35,515 bases of DNA from assembly GCA_050287725.1 (NCBI GenBank), contig JBNKCL010000088.1, positions 1-35,515 on the forward strand, in the 5' to 3' direction. The notes beneath the pieces are model-generated. The model made no database searches. It was not told the origin of the DNA and worked only from the letters and a program-made list of their open reading frames with translations. Within the stretch, counting starts at the first letter, position 1, and the number at the start of each line of letters is the position of its first letter. The DNA is from CBFDBF01 sp050287725 (GTDB taxonomy: Bacteria > Pseudomonadota > Gammaproteobacteria > Chromatiales > Chromatiaceae). A program made the translations under genes and the position numbers. Positions 1 through 7,558 of the stretch are shown here, one piece after another.

Positions 1-1
1 G

Positions 2-541
2 GCAAAACGAATATCGCTTACCATTATCTTGGTACCTATATGTATCTTACTTGCATGGTATGTTATTGGGTTCTTACCGTATGTAAACGATCTGAAATCA
101 ATCTCAGATATGGGAAAGCTGGATGTCTCGCTTGTCGAAGAACGAGCATATGAAATCGCTTTATGTGCTGAAACAGCTGCTGAAATGCGTACACAAGTGA
201 CAAGGAATGCATACCGGTCGATGGGTCTCAAAGATGAATCTCAGAGAATGCTTTATTGGCATTTAAATACAGCATTTTGGTATTTTGCGAGCTATTTGAA
301 TTTTAGTGACAAAGAAATATTCTATATATGGTCAAAAAGAGCGTGGTTTGGACATAGCGCTGGCCTGGCTGAAGCTGCATACAGCTACTTTAATAAACCA
401 CTAAACCAGCTTAGTGATGCCGAGCTGGCATCATTGTTTGCCATGGCGAATGCTCCCGGTCTATATAAATTAGGCAGTGATAGACTACAAAATCGTGTCA
501 GCAATATACTCAGGCAGGTTTCACATAAAAATGCAAATTAA
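2..541 (+). CDS. GT51 (peptidoglycan glycosyltransferase)-like protein, partial at window edge
   Basis: The reading frame is open from base 2, so the true start may lie outside the window; a TTG at 29 is the first in-window candidate. The N-terminus is one hydrophobic segment (signal anchor), so most of the protein is probably periplasmic. The C-terminal third resembles the end of the GT51 transglycosylase domain of penicillin-binding proteins: a 'WFGHSAGLAEAAYSYF' stretch, then 'LNQLSDAELASLFAMANAPG', then an R-x-x-x-x-x-L tail. The N-terminal catalytic signature of the family (a Glu in an E-D-x-x-F-x-x-H-x-G context) is not visible, so it is either a non-catalytic derivative or a remnant. 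The stop codon overlaps the first attC-like spacer, as in integron cassettes. Family resemblance is moderate and function unknown. Confidence 0.6.
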   Translation, partial: AKRISLTIILVPICILLAWYVIGFLPYVNDLKSISDMGKLDVSLVEERAYEIALCAETAAEMRTQVTRNAYRSMGLKDESQRMLYWHLNTAFWYFASYLNFSDKEIFYIWSKRAWFGHSAGLAEAAYSYFNKPLNQLSDAELASLFAMANAPGLYKLGSDRLQNRVSNILRQVSHKNAN

Positions 542-581
542 CACGGACCGAGAATTGCGTTGTGCTTCATCAGCGTTAGGT
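527..581 (+). repeat. attC-like spacer 1
   Basis: This spacer overlaps the stop of the preceding gene and ends in GTTAGGT (575-581), which fits the integron 3' core GTTRRRY. Its first 24 bases recur almost exactly at 21520-21543 (22 of 24 identical, both differences A/G). At about 50 nt it is short for an attC, and the 5' core is imperfect (AATTAAC against RYYYAAC). Confidence 0.4.
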
Positions 582-612
582 TGTATGCTTCTTTAAAACA
601 AAAGGACGAGAA

Positions 613-804
613 GTGAATATTTCCAAGTTAAATGAGGCGGTTTTGGTGCAGCTTATTGGGTTCATCTTGCTGGTGGGGACGCCTGAACCGATGATACGCA
701 TTCTTGGAGTAGTTGTAATAATATGGGGTGGCATTCTGTATCGGAAGGAGCGTAAAAGGTTAAAAGCAGCAGAGACCTCTCCAGAAGACGCAACAGGTGA
801 ATAA
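613..804 (+). CDS. Small single-spanning or hairpin membrane protein, unknown function
   Basis: This is a 63-residue protein starting at GTG 613, behind an AAGGACGAG ribosome-binding site. Residues from about 9 to 42 are almost entirely hydrophobic, with a short break at 'GTPEPM', so they form one long or two short membrane segments. They are followed by a strongly basic stretch (YRKERKRLK) that should stay in the cytoplasm, and an acidic tail. No family is recognised. It sits between two attC-like spacers, which fits a promoterless cassette gene. Overlapping minus-strand frames of similar length lack such clear architecture. Confidence 0.6.
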   Translation: MNISKLNEAVLVQLIGFILLVGTPEPMIRILGVVVIIWGGILYRKERKRLKAAETSPEDATGE

Positions 805-826
805 GGGTAAGCGATCGAAAGCCTTT

Positions 827-896
827 GCCAGACAGGCGCATAAGCCGATCCAAAGAAGTTGCAAGGAATTGGGTCGGCTGAGTAGCAACGTTGGGC
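827..896 (+). repeat. attC-like spacer 2
   Basis: It ends in GTTGGGC (890-896), a perfect GTTRRRY core. An inverted pair AGCCGATCC (843-851) and GGGTCGGCT (871-879) gives the expected stem, and the 3' arm GAGTAGCAACGTTGGGC has the spacing of a simple site R'/L'. The 5' core is degenerate (GCCAGAC at 827-833). The next gene starts 38 nt later. Confidence 0.45.
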
Positions 897-934
897 GCTA
901 TTGATGTGCATAATGCAGCGAAGGGAATAGAAGA

Positions 935-1417
935 ATGGTTGTGAAAATTAAGCGGTTGCTGGTGGTATTCGGAATCATTGTTATTGTCGGCTGCGTAAGC
1001 ACCCCGGGCCGCGAATACCAGGTTACTAACGAAAAACTAGAAAGAGACTACGCCCCGATCCGGCTTGTAACGAAGCCCTTTGGCAAGGATTCATATATAA
1101 CAACGGCTGAGTGGGCGGGCACGGCGGGAGTGAGCATAACAAGCAGGGCTCCTCAAGTCAGGGCCGACGTCTTCAATGCTCTCAAGGAACGCTGCGGTTT
1201 TGAGCAGGAGCAGTTATTGGAAACTCGTATCGTTTCCCATAAGGCGCCGCTCTTTTATGAGGTGTGGGTCTTTCACGATGCAATGTCCGAACAGAAGGAA
1301 AAGCAGTCAGGCGTGTCTGTGATCATGAAACAGCTTCCGAATGGAGGCGGTGTCGATTTTAGGCTATACGGCGATTGTCATAGCAAAGAGTCGCCCGTTT
1401 TTATTTCGACACGCTAA
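935..1417 (+). CDS. Putative lipoprotein, unknown function
   Basis: This 160-residue protein has a basic N-terminus (MVVKIKR), a hydrophobic core and a lipobox ending IVGC at about residue 20. It is therefore predicted to be lipid-anchored and exported, with mature sequence starting CVSTPG. The rest is soluble and contains three further Cys. No known domain is recognised. A GAAGGGAATAG stretch lies just upstream as a weak ribosome-binding site. It lies between attC-like spacer 2 and a degenerate third spacer, and resembles orphan cassette proteins in being small, exported and unclassified. Confidence 0.65.
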   Translation: MVVKIKRLLVVFGIIVIVGCVSTPGREYQVTNEKLERDYAPIRLVTKPFGKDSYITTAEWAGTAGVSITSRAPQVRADVFNALKERCGFEQEQLLETRIVSHKAPLFYEVWVFHDAMSEQKEKQSGVSVIMKQLPNGGGVDFRLYGDCHSKESPVFISTR

Positions 1418-1541
1418 AGATCGGTCGTTGCAAGCTCTGACGCGCCTAAATCCGTGGAAGTGACAGTCGCACATAATCTGCTTAAGTCGCCCGTTCTGTC
1501 CACTTTGGAATCGCTTTTGCCGCGCTCCTTGGCAAAGCATC
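1418..1541 (+). repeat. Degenerate attC-like spacer 3
   Basis: The 3' end CGCGCTCCTTGGCAAAGC (1521-1538) closely matches CCGCGTCCCTTGGCAAAGC at 21153-21171, the 3' arm of the best attC-like site in the window. Both spacers also share GGTCGTT near their 5' ends. The core triplet is decayed here (GCATCAA instead of GCGTTAAG), so this would be an inactive relic. Confidence 0.35.
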
Positions 1542-1569
1542 AAAATAAATAATTCGAGATTCCCGCAAA

Positions 1570-2379
1570 ATGCCGAATACGACTGTCAATGGTGTAGATC
1601 TCTATTACGAATGCCATGGAGAAGGCAGTCCGTTGATGCTGATCGCCGGGCTTGCCAGCGACTCTCAGAGTTGGCTGTCAATCGTGGGGGATCTGTCCAG
1701 GCGCCACCTTCTGATACTGCCGGACAACCGGGGTGTGGGCCGAACGAAACCCCAGGATGCAGAGACGAGCATCCGGCAGATTGCCGACGATTGCATGGGG
1801 CTTGCTGAGCACTTGGGGTTGCCGTCCGTCGCTTTGCTCGGGCATTCGATGGGAGGATTTGTCGCGATGGATTGCGCCATCCGCTATCCGGAGCGGATTA
1901 CCAAGCTGATCCTGGCGGGGACTTCGGCCTTCAACTCCGAGAGGAACAGGGCTCTTCTCCATGATTGGGTCGCCTATCAGCGGTCAGGGATGAATCCGGA
2001 GCGCTGGTTTCGAAACCTGTTTTACTGGATCTTTTCCAGGCGGTTTTTTGAGAACGTGGAGATGGTGGATGCCGCGGTGCAATTCGCTATTGCATATCCC
2101 TATCCGCAAAGTGCCATCGCGTTCGAAAAACAGGTCGCGGCGATTGAGGGGTTCAGTTGCCGGGAAAAGCTGGCGAGTATTAAAGCAGAGACCTTGATAA
2201 TGTGCGGGAAAGAGGACCTGCTGTTTCCGCCGGAAGACAGTATCAGGGTGTTGCAGGAGATCCCCGGGGCAAGCGTTTCTGTGATCGAGGATGCGGCGCA
2301 CTCCATCCATGTGGAAAATCCCGGGTCGTTCTCGGAAAGCGTCTTGCATTTCCTGGGGAGTTACGACCCAGTTGCGTAG
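1570..2379 (+). CDS. Alpha/beta-fold hydrolase
   Basis: This 269-residue cytoplasmic protein has the complete alpha/beta hydrolase (abhydrolase_1) layout. There is an oxyanion-loop region 'LIAGLASDSQSW' near residues 24-35, a 'DNRGVGRT' strand-turn, and the nucleophile elbow GHSMGG with Ser93. A late acidic position lies in 'CGKEDLLFPP' (about residue 217) and the catalytic His in 'AAHSIHVENP' near the C-terminus. Length and motifs fit esterases, lactonases and 3-oxoadipate enol-lactonase-like enzymes. Substrate cannot be told from sequence. It is GC-richer than the cassette-like genes upstream and may mark the return to ordinary chromosome. Confidence 0.85.
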   Translation: MPNTTVNGVDLYYECHGEGSPLMLIAGLASDSQSWLSIVGDLSRRHLLILPDNRGVGRTKPQDAETSIRQIADDCMGLAEHLGLPSVALLGHSMGGFVAMDCAIRYPERITKLILAGTSAFNSERNRALLHDWVAYQRSGMNPERWFRNLFYWIFSRRFFENVEMVDAAVQFAIAYPYPQSAIAFEKQVAAIEGFSCREKLASIKAETLIMCGKEDLLFPPEDSIRVLQEIPGASVSVIEDAAHSIHVENPGSFSESVLHFLGSYDPVA

Positions 2380-2564
2380 TTGTCATGATTGCAGGCATTC
2401 ATGGACTGCGTCCCATCAGCGTCCGTACCCGCTGTATGTGATAGTCATCGCAATATTCCTGATCGTGCTGTTCGTGCTATATAACTTTGGTATTTTCATA
2501 TTTAATTTGTCTCCGGATTTCAGGTATATATAGCGATTCGCAAATAAAAAAACAGGCCGTGACC

Positions 2565-3044
2565 ATGAAAAGAAATGTTCGCTATTTGTCCCTGTTGCTG
2601 GCGTTATGGGCTTGTCAGAATCCCTCGCTTGCGGCAGGTGTGGAAGCTGCGGAAACGGCTGTTCCCGGAGACGCCGCGGTCGTTACGCCTGCGCCGGGGA
2701 CGCCTATGCGCAAGGCGATTCTGGATGCCTTGCGAGAAGAGGTCCGTCGGCTGCATGGGCTGGAGGTGGTGTTCGTGGTGGACGAACTGAAGGTCAAGGA
2801 TGGCTGGGCATGGGTCCAGACGCAACCGCAATCCAGGGATGGCCTCTCCCACTATGAAGGGGTACCCGCGCTGCTGCAAAAGCGTGATGGGGTCTGGGTA
2901 GTGGCGGAACTTGTCTGTACCGAGGTGGATAATCCCGAGTGCATCGACTCTCCGGACTATTTTGCGAAACTGCGGGAGCGGTTTCCGGGGGTCCCGGAAG
3001 ATATCTTGCCTGCTCCAGAAGAAACAGAAGAGAATATGCGGTAG
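2565..3044 (+). CDS. Exported protein of unknown function, partner of DUF2167 gene
   Basis: The start at ATG 2565 is preferred over a longer frame from 2487, because it gives a clean signal peptide (MKRNVRYLSLLLALWACQ, cleavage after SLAA). The 159-residue product is therefore predicted to be periplasmic. After an Ala/Pro-rich linker it has a compact domain with 'PMRKAILDALREEVRR', 'VVFVVDELKVKDGWAWV' and a C-terminal 'VWVVAELVC' strand. A similar small fold occurs beside DUF2167 genes in other Gammaproteobacteria, as far as I recall. The next gene begins 35 nt after the stop, so the two are probably co-transcribed. Biochemical role is unknown. Confidence 0.7.
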   Translation: MKRNVRYLSLLLALWACQNPSLAAGVEAAETAVPGDAAVVTPAPGTPMRKAILDALREEVRRLHGLEVVFVVDELKVKDGWAWVQTQPQSRDGLSHYEGVPALLQKRDGVWVVAELVCTEVDNPECIDSPDYFAKLRERFPGVPEDILPAPEETEENMR

Positions 3045-3079
3045 TTCGCCCGTAGTTACGGAAAAAATAGGGGAAAGCA

Positions 3080-4030
3080 ATGAAATATATGACGTCTGTG
3101 TGTGCAATCGTGGGCCTGTTGTTCGGCCAGCCGGCGATGTGTGTGGAAGAGCAGCAAGCGCCGCCGGAGGAACAGCAGTCGGCCCCCGAAAAGCAGCAGC
3201 TTTCGGAAGAGGATTTGCAGTATTTGATGATGGCCAAGGAGATCTGGGATTCGCTGGATCGGCAGCAGGGGAAGGTGGAGTTGGCGGACGGCGTCGCTAC
3301 CCTGGACGTTCCGGAGAACTTCTATTACCTGAGTCCGGAGGACTCCGAGAAGATTCTGGTGCAGGTGTGGGGTAATCCTCCGGGTACCGGGCGGGATACG
3401 TTGGGTATGTTGCTTCCGGTGGATGCCTCGCCGTTCGGCGATGACTCGTGGGGGGTGACCATCTGGTACGAGGAAGACGGCTACGTCTCTGACGACGATG
3501 CGGGGGATATCGATTACGGCGAGTTGCTGACGCAGATGAAGGACGATACCCGCGCCGAAAGCGAGGATCGGGTGAAGCAGGGCTATGAGTCGATCGTGTT
3601 GGTCGGCTGGGCGGCACAACCCTTTTACGACGAGGCTACGCATAAACTGCATTGGGCCAAAGAGCTCAAGTTCGGCGATGGGCCGGAAAATACCTTGAAC
3701 TACAACATCAGGGTATTGGGCAGAAAGGGAGTGTTGGTGCTGAACTTTATTGCCGGCATGAGCCAGAAACAGATGATCGATTCCAAGGTGGAGACGGTCC
3801 TGGCGATGGCGGATTTCAATCAGGGTTCGCGCTATTCGGATTTTGACCCGAGTATCGACAAGGTGGCGGCTTACGGGATCGGGGCGCTGGTTGCCGGGAA
3901 GGTGCTTGCCAAGACCGGTATCCTGGCGGCCGCCTTGATCTTCCTGAAGAAGTTCGGAGTGATTATCGTGGTGGCCGCCGCCGCATTCTTCCGCAAGCTG
4001 TTCGGGAAGAAATCGGCCCCCGAAGCCTGA
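3080..4030 (+). CDS. DUF2167 family membrane protein
   Basis: This 316-residue protein begins with a signal peptide (MKYMTSVCAIVGLLFGQPAMC), followed by a Gln/Glu-rich linker of about 30 residues. The middle holds the characteristic DUF2167 core: 'LDVPENFYYLSPEDSEKILV', then 'WGVTIWYEEDGYVSDDDA', then 'VLVGWAAQPFYDEATHKLHW'. The C-terminus has two hydrophobic segments ending in a basic tail (FRKLFGKKS). The bulk should be outside the cytoplasm, anchored by the C-terminal hairpin. The family has no established biochemical function. It follows the small exported gene by 35 nt and is closed by a stem-loop at 4043-4076. Confidence 0.85.
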   Translation: MKYMTSVCAIVGLLFGQPAMCVEEQQAPPEEQQSAPEKQQLSEEDLQYLMMAKEIWDSLDRQQGKVELADGVATLDVPENFYYLSPEDSEKILVQVWGNPPGTGRDTLGMLLPVDASPFGDDSWGVTIWYEEDGYVSDDDAGDIDYGELLTQMKDDTRAESEDRVKQGYESIVLVGWAAQPFYDEATHKLHWAKELKFGDGPENTLNYNIRVLGRKGVLVLNFIAGMSQKQMIDSKVETVLAMADFNQGSRYSDFDPSIDKVAAYGIGALVAGKVLAKTGILAAALIFLKKFGVIIVVAAAAFFRKLFGKKSAPEA

Positions 4031-4042
4031 TATTTAACGGTT

Positions 4043-4076
4043 GCGCCTGCTCCTGCCGGAGTGCGGGAGCAGGCGC
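4043..4076. terminator. Stem-loop between convergent genes
   Basis: There is an 11-bp perfect GC-rich stem (GCGCCTGCTCC at 4043-4053 with GGAGCAGGCGC at 4066-4076) and a 12-nt loop. It lies just after the DUF2167 stop and before the end of the convergent hemerythrin gene. There is no U-tract, so it is a weak call as an intrinsic terminator, though its position is right for one. Confidence 0.45.
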
Positions 4077-4113
4077 GGCCCCGTATTGTGCGGATGCTGG
4101 ACGCGGATTGCTG

Positions 4114-4548
4114 TTATTTGAAAAAGCGCCCCAGCATCTTCGAGACCCACCCTTTGTTGACCTTGCTGCGGATCTCCCGCGCGTAGTCCTGATCCTCTCT
4201 TTGGATGTGGGAGATGAGCCAGATCTTCAGGTCATTCAGCAGTTTGCGCGAGATATCTTTTCCTTCGGCCCACTCCTGCTGATAACGCATAATGCGGTCG
4301 GTGAATGCCTGGTGAACCCGGCGGTGGGCCTCGGTGAGCGGATAGTCGTGGTTTTCCATCAGTACTTCTTCGAAGGAGAAGTGGGAGATGGTGTAGTCGA
4401 TGAGACTCTCAAGCACTTCGTCGACTGCGTTTTTGTTATGGGTCGAAATAGCGTTATGCAGTTGATTGATGTAGTCGACGATCTGCCGGTGCTGCGTGTC
4501 GATGACTTCAATGTCGGTGTTATAGGTGTCATCCCAGGCGAAGAACAT
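4114..4548 (-). CDS. Bacteriohemerythrin
   Basis: This 144-residue single-domain hemerythrin binds O2 reversibly at a non-heme di-iron site. All expected ligands are visible: the first His in 'IDTQHRQIV' (His20), His and Glu in 'HFSFEEVLM', the HxxxH pair in 'EAHRRVHQAF', and the final His and Asp in 'SHIQREDQDY'. The N-terminal 'FFAWDDTYNTDI' is also typical. There is no signal peptide, so it is cytoplasmic. It follows the hydrogenase operon on the same strand, 106 nt beyond hupD. A role in buffering or delivering oxygen near an O2-sensitive enzyme is conceivable but is only inference from position. Confidence 0.9.
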   Translation of the reverse strand: MFFAWDDTYNTDIEVIDTQHRQIVDYINQLHNAISTHNKNAVDEVLESLIDYTISHFSFEEVLMENHDYPLTEAHRRVHQAFTDRIMRYQQEWAEGKDISRKLLNDLKIWLISHIQREDQDYAREIRSKVNKGWVSKMLGRFFK

Positions 4549-4654
4549 GATTTCTATTCACTCCAGTTTATTGAAATCGGGGCGGGACAGAGCATAAGCG
4601 CCGGCAGACTGCCGTTTCGCTTGTCTGTCTATCCCGTTGTATCTTTGGGAAATT

Positions 4655-5203
4655 TTAGCGGATCGGGGGAGATAAAGAAACGGCTTCAGTGGTTTTTTCG
4701 GCCCAAAAACCACGCAGCGGAACGGAGCGTTCGCGTGCTTCGACACCGATCGAGCGCAACTCGGCCAGCAGCATCTGAACCATCTGCTCCAGCCCTTCCA
4801 GGGTCTCATTGCACAGCCCCAGTACGTTGCGCAGGGAGCGGGGCACCATGCCGATAATGGTGATATGACGGGGTGCCTCGTCCGATACCTGTAGCACCGC
4901 CAACAGATCGGAAAGGCCCACCTGGTGATTGGAGATCTTGGTTTGAAAAAATGCGGGTACCTGGTCGTCGCTCAAACGAACCAGAGTACCCGGGGGATCG
5001 CCGGTCTGGACCGCGTCCGCAATGATCAGATGTTCGCGGCCGCGCATCGGCTCCAGCATTTCAGTGCCGGAGGTGCCGCCGTCGATCACCTCCACCGACT
5101 CCGGGAGGTGATAACGGCTCTGCAACAGTTCGACCGCGCGTACCCCGACACCTTCGTCCTCCATCAGGACGTTGCCGAGTCCCAGTATCAGTACTTCACT
5201 CAC
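4655..5203 (-). CDS. hupD: Hydrogenase maturation protease (HupD/HybD)
   Basis: This endopeptidase removes the C-terminal extension of the hydrogenase large subunit once nickel is inserted. The GTG start at 5203 is chosen because it overlaps the hupE stop (GTGA) and begins the family's 'SEVLILGLGNVLMEDEGVGV'. The frame extends further upstream only as a shadow of hupE. Nickel-sensing residues matching E. coli HybD Glu16, Asp62 and His93 are present: Glu17, the Asp of 'IIADAVQTG', and the His of 'ISNHQVGL'. The 182-residue length is normal, with a C-terminal tail slightly longer than HybD. It is last in the hydrogenase operon and translationally coupled to hupE. Confidence 0.93.
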   Translation of the reverse strand: MSEVLILGLGNVLMEDEGVGVRAVELLQSRYHLPESVEVIDGGTSGTEMLEPMRGREHLIIADAVQTGDPPGTLVRLSDDQVPAFFQTKISNHQVGLSDLLAVLQVSDEAPRHITIIGMVPRSLRNVLGLCNETLEGLEQMVQMLLAELRSIGVEARERSVPLRGFWAEKTTEAVSLSPPIR

Positions 5204-5787
5204 CCGAACAGTGCCAGCGCGATACCGGTGGAGGTAATGATGCCTCCCAGAACCTTGTAGAGGGGAGCCTGTAGCCGCAGCAGTTGCTGTCCGAGCAGGA
5301 TGCCGCCGAGATGTAGAGTCATGGTGGCGGTGGCAAATCCGAGACCGTAGGTATAGCCGCTGGCGGAAGGCGTGATCTCCAGTCCGTGGGCGTAGCCGTG
5401 GAAGACTCCAAAGGCACCGACCAACAGGGCGGCCGGCAGCGCCGGTAACCGGATCCCCAGTGCCAGCATCGAACCCAGCACGACTACCGAGAGCAGGATT
5501 ACGGATTCCACCAGCGGTAGCTGGATGCCGTTCATGGCCAGCGCCGCGCCGCCCGTCATCAGGCCGACGAAGGCGACCGGTAGCAACCAGACAGACCGGC
5601 CACCGGCATAAGCGGCCCACAAACCTACCGCCACCATCGCCAGCACATGGTCCATACCGGTGATCGGGTGAAGCAGTCCGGCGCTCAGGCCGCTTTCGTG
5701 GTGCAGGCCGGTATGGGCGAAGGCTGCCGGAACAACACCCAACAGTCCGATCGTCAATACCAGTTGTATCGCTCTGTTTTTCGTCAT
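5200..5787 (-). CDS. hupE: HupE/UreJ family nickel permease-like protein
   Basis: This 195-residue integral membrane protein has an N-terminal signal sequence ending AAFAHTG and about six further hydrophobic segments. Both family signatures are present: HPITGMDH near residues 41-48, and FHGYAHG in the middle. The His and Asp residues in these motifs are thought to bind nickel. HupE proteins mediate nickel diffusion or uptake for hydrogenase metallation. It lies 35 nt after hybC and overlaps hupD by four bases, placing it firmly in the hydrogenase operon. Confidence 0.93.
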   Translation of the reverse strand: MTKNRAIQLVLTIGLLGVVPAAFAHTGLHHESGLSAGLLHPITGMDHVLAMVAVGLWAAYAGGRSVWLLPVAFVGLMTGGAALAMNGIQLPLVESVILLSVVVLGSMLALGIRLPALPAALLVGAFGVFHGYAHGLEITPSASGYTYGLGFATATMTLHLGGILLGQQLLRLQAPLYKVLGGIITSTGIALALFG

Positions 5788-5822
5788 GACGGAACCTCTT
5801 TGTCTCAGTAATTCAATGAATC

Positions 5823-7529
5823 CTACAGCGCCTTGACCTTGACGATCTCCCGCTGCTCGGTATCCACCATGTGGATGGCGCAGGCCAGGCAGGGATCGAA
5901 GGAGTGGACGGTGCGCAGGATCTCCAGCGGTTGTTCCGGATCGGCCACCGGGTTGTCGACCAGGGATGCCTCGTAGGGACCCGCCTCGTCGTTCTGGTCG
6001 CGCGGGCCGGCGTTCCAGGTGCTGGGTACCACCGCCTGGTAGTTCTTGATCTTGCCGTCCTCGATCACCACCCAGTGGGAGAGGGTGCCGCGCGGCGCCT
6101 CGTGGAAACCGAACCCCTGGATCTCGCCCTTCGGGAATACCGGTTGGTTGAAGGTGTCGGTATCTCCCGAGCCGATGTTATCCACCAGCTTTTGCCACTG
6201 CTGTTTCAGGGTATCGAGCATAACGGAGGCGCGTACGGCGCGTGCCGCATGCCGGCCGATGGTGGAGTGCAGGGCGGCCAGCGGTATATCCGGTTTTTGG
6301 GAGACCGCCTTGAGGATGTTCATGGCCGTGTCCAGGTACTGCTTGGCCGGCTCATGGCCCGCCGCCACCATGCAGAGCACGTTGGCCAGCGGTCCCACCT
6401 GGGCGCGCTTGCCGTAGAAGGTGGGCGCCTTGACCCAGGAGTATTTGCCGTCGTCCTGGAAGTCGGTGTACTGCGGGTTGGTCTCTCCCTGGTAGGGATG
6501 CAGGGCCGCTTCGCCTTCGTACCAGGAGTGCTTGGAGCTCTCGGCGACGCCTTGTTTGAAGTAGGGGTCGCCGTGCGCCGTGATCGGGTGGAAACTGGCG
6601 AGGTCGCCGTTCTCGATGAAACCGCCGGGCAGGTCGAACACCGTGCCTTTCGTGTCCTGCGGGCAGTCGGGAACCGACAGGTAGTTGGTGATCCCGGAGC
6701 CGTAACCGGCCCAGTCCAGATAGAAGGCGCCGACCGCCGGCACATCCCGCAGATAGACCGATTTCACGAACCCGTCCAGCCGGTCGATCCATCCCTTGAT
6801 CAGCATCAGCCGCTCCATGTTCAGCACCGACTGGCTGTCCAGATTGATGGAGTTGCTGATACCGCCCACCGCCAGGTTCTGGATGTGCGGGGTCTTGCCG
6901 CCCAGCGCCGCCACGATCTTGTTGGCGTAGTTCTGATACTCCAACGCCTGCAGATAGTGGGCGGCCGCCAGCAGGTTCACCTCCGGCGGCAGTTTCATGG
7001 CCGGATGGCCCCAATAGCCGGTAGCGAACGGCCCCAACTGGCCGCTCTGCACGAAGGCGCTCAGTCGGTCCTGTACCGCTTTCATCTCGTGCGGTCCGTT
7101 CAGGTGCCAGTCCGAAAGGCTTTCCGCCAGTTGCGCCGCTTTCACCGGGTCCGCATCCTTCACCGCCGATACCACGTCCACCCAGTCCAGCGCCGAGAGG
7201 TGATAGAAGTGGACGATGTGGTCGTGGATCGCGTGCGCGGTCTGGATGATGTTGCGCACCAGTTGGGCGTTGACCGGCACCTCCAGCCCCAGGGCGTTCT
7301 CCACTGCCCGCACCGAGGTGATGGCATGCACTGTGGTGCAGACGCCGCAGAAGCGCTGGGTGAAGAGCCAGGCTTCGCGCGGATCGCGGCCCACCAGGAT
7401 CTTTTCGATCCCGCGCCACATCTGACCGGAGGACCATGCCTTGGTGACCTTGCCGTTATCGACTTCGACATCGATGCGCAGATGTCCTTCGATACGGGTT
7501 ATGGGATCAACGGTGATTCGAGTCGTCAC
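5823..7529 (-). CDS. hybC: [NiFe]-hydrogenase large subunit (HybC type)
   Basis: This is the catalytic subunit for H2 oxidation, 568 residues, close to E. coli HybC (567). The N-terminal L1 motif RIEGHLRID is followed by L2 RFCGVCTTVH (Cys61, Cys64, His68). The C-terminal DPCLACAIH provides Cys547 and Cys550, giving all four Ni-Fe ligands. Fifteen residues follow the last His (MVDTEQREIVKVKAL), the expected substrate of the HupD protease. There is no signal peptide; export would be by hitchhiking on the Tat signal of the small subunit. It is separated from hybB by 29 nt. The sequence looks fully functional. Confidence 0.97.
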   Translation of the reverse strand: MTTRITVDPITRIEGHLRIDVEVDNGKVTKAWSSGQMWRGIEKILVGRDPREAWLFTQRFCGVCTTVHAITSVRAVENALGLEVPVNAQLVRNIIQTAHAIHDHIVHFYHLSALDWVDVVSAVKDADPVKAAQLAESLSDWHLNGPHEMKAVQDRLSAFVQSGQLGPFATGYWGHPAMKLPPEVNLLAAAHYLQALEYQNYANKIVAALGGKTPHIQNLAVGGISNSINLDSQSVLNMERLMLIKGWIDRLDGFVKSVYLRDVPAVGAFYLDWAGYGSGITNYLSVPDCPQDTKGTVFDLPGGFIENGDLASFHPITAHGDPYFKQGVAESSKHSWYEGEAALHPYQGETNPQYTDFQDDGKYSWVKAPTFYGKRAQVGPLANVLCMVAAGHEPAKQYLDTAMNILKAVSQKPDIPLAALHSTIGRHAARAVRASVMLDTLKQQWQKLVDNIGSGDTDTFNQPVFPKGEIQGFGFHEAPRGTLSHWVVIEDGKIKNYQAVVPSTWNAGPRDQNDEAGPYEASLVDNPVADPEQPLEILRTVHSFDPCLACAIHMVDTEQREIVKVKAL

Positions 7530-7558
7530 GGGTTGTTCTCCTCAACTATGTTGTTGTC

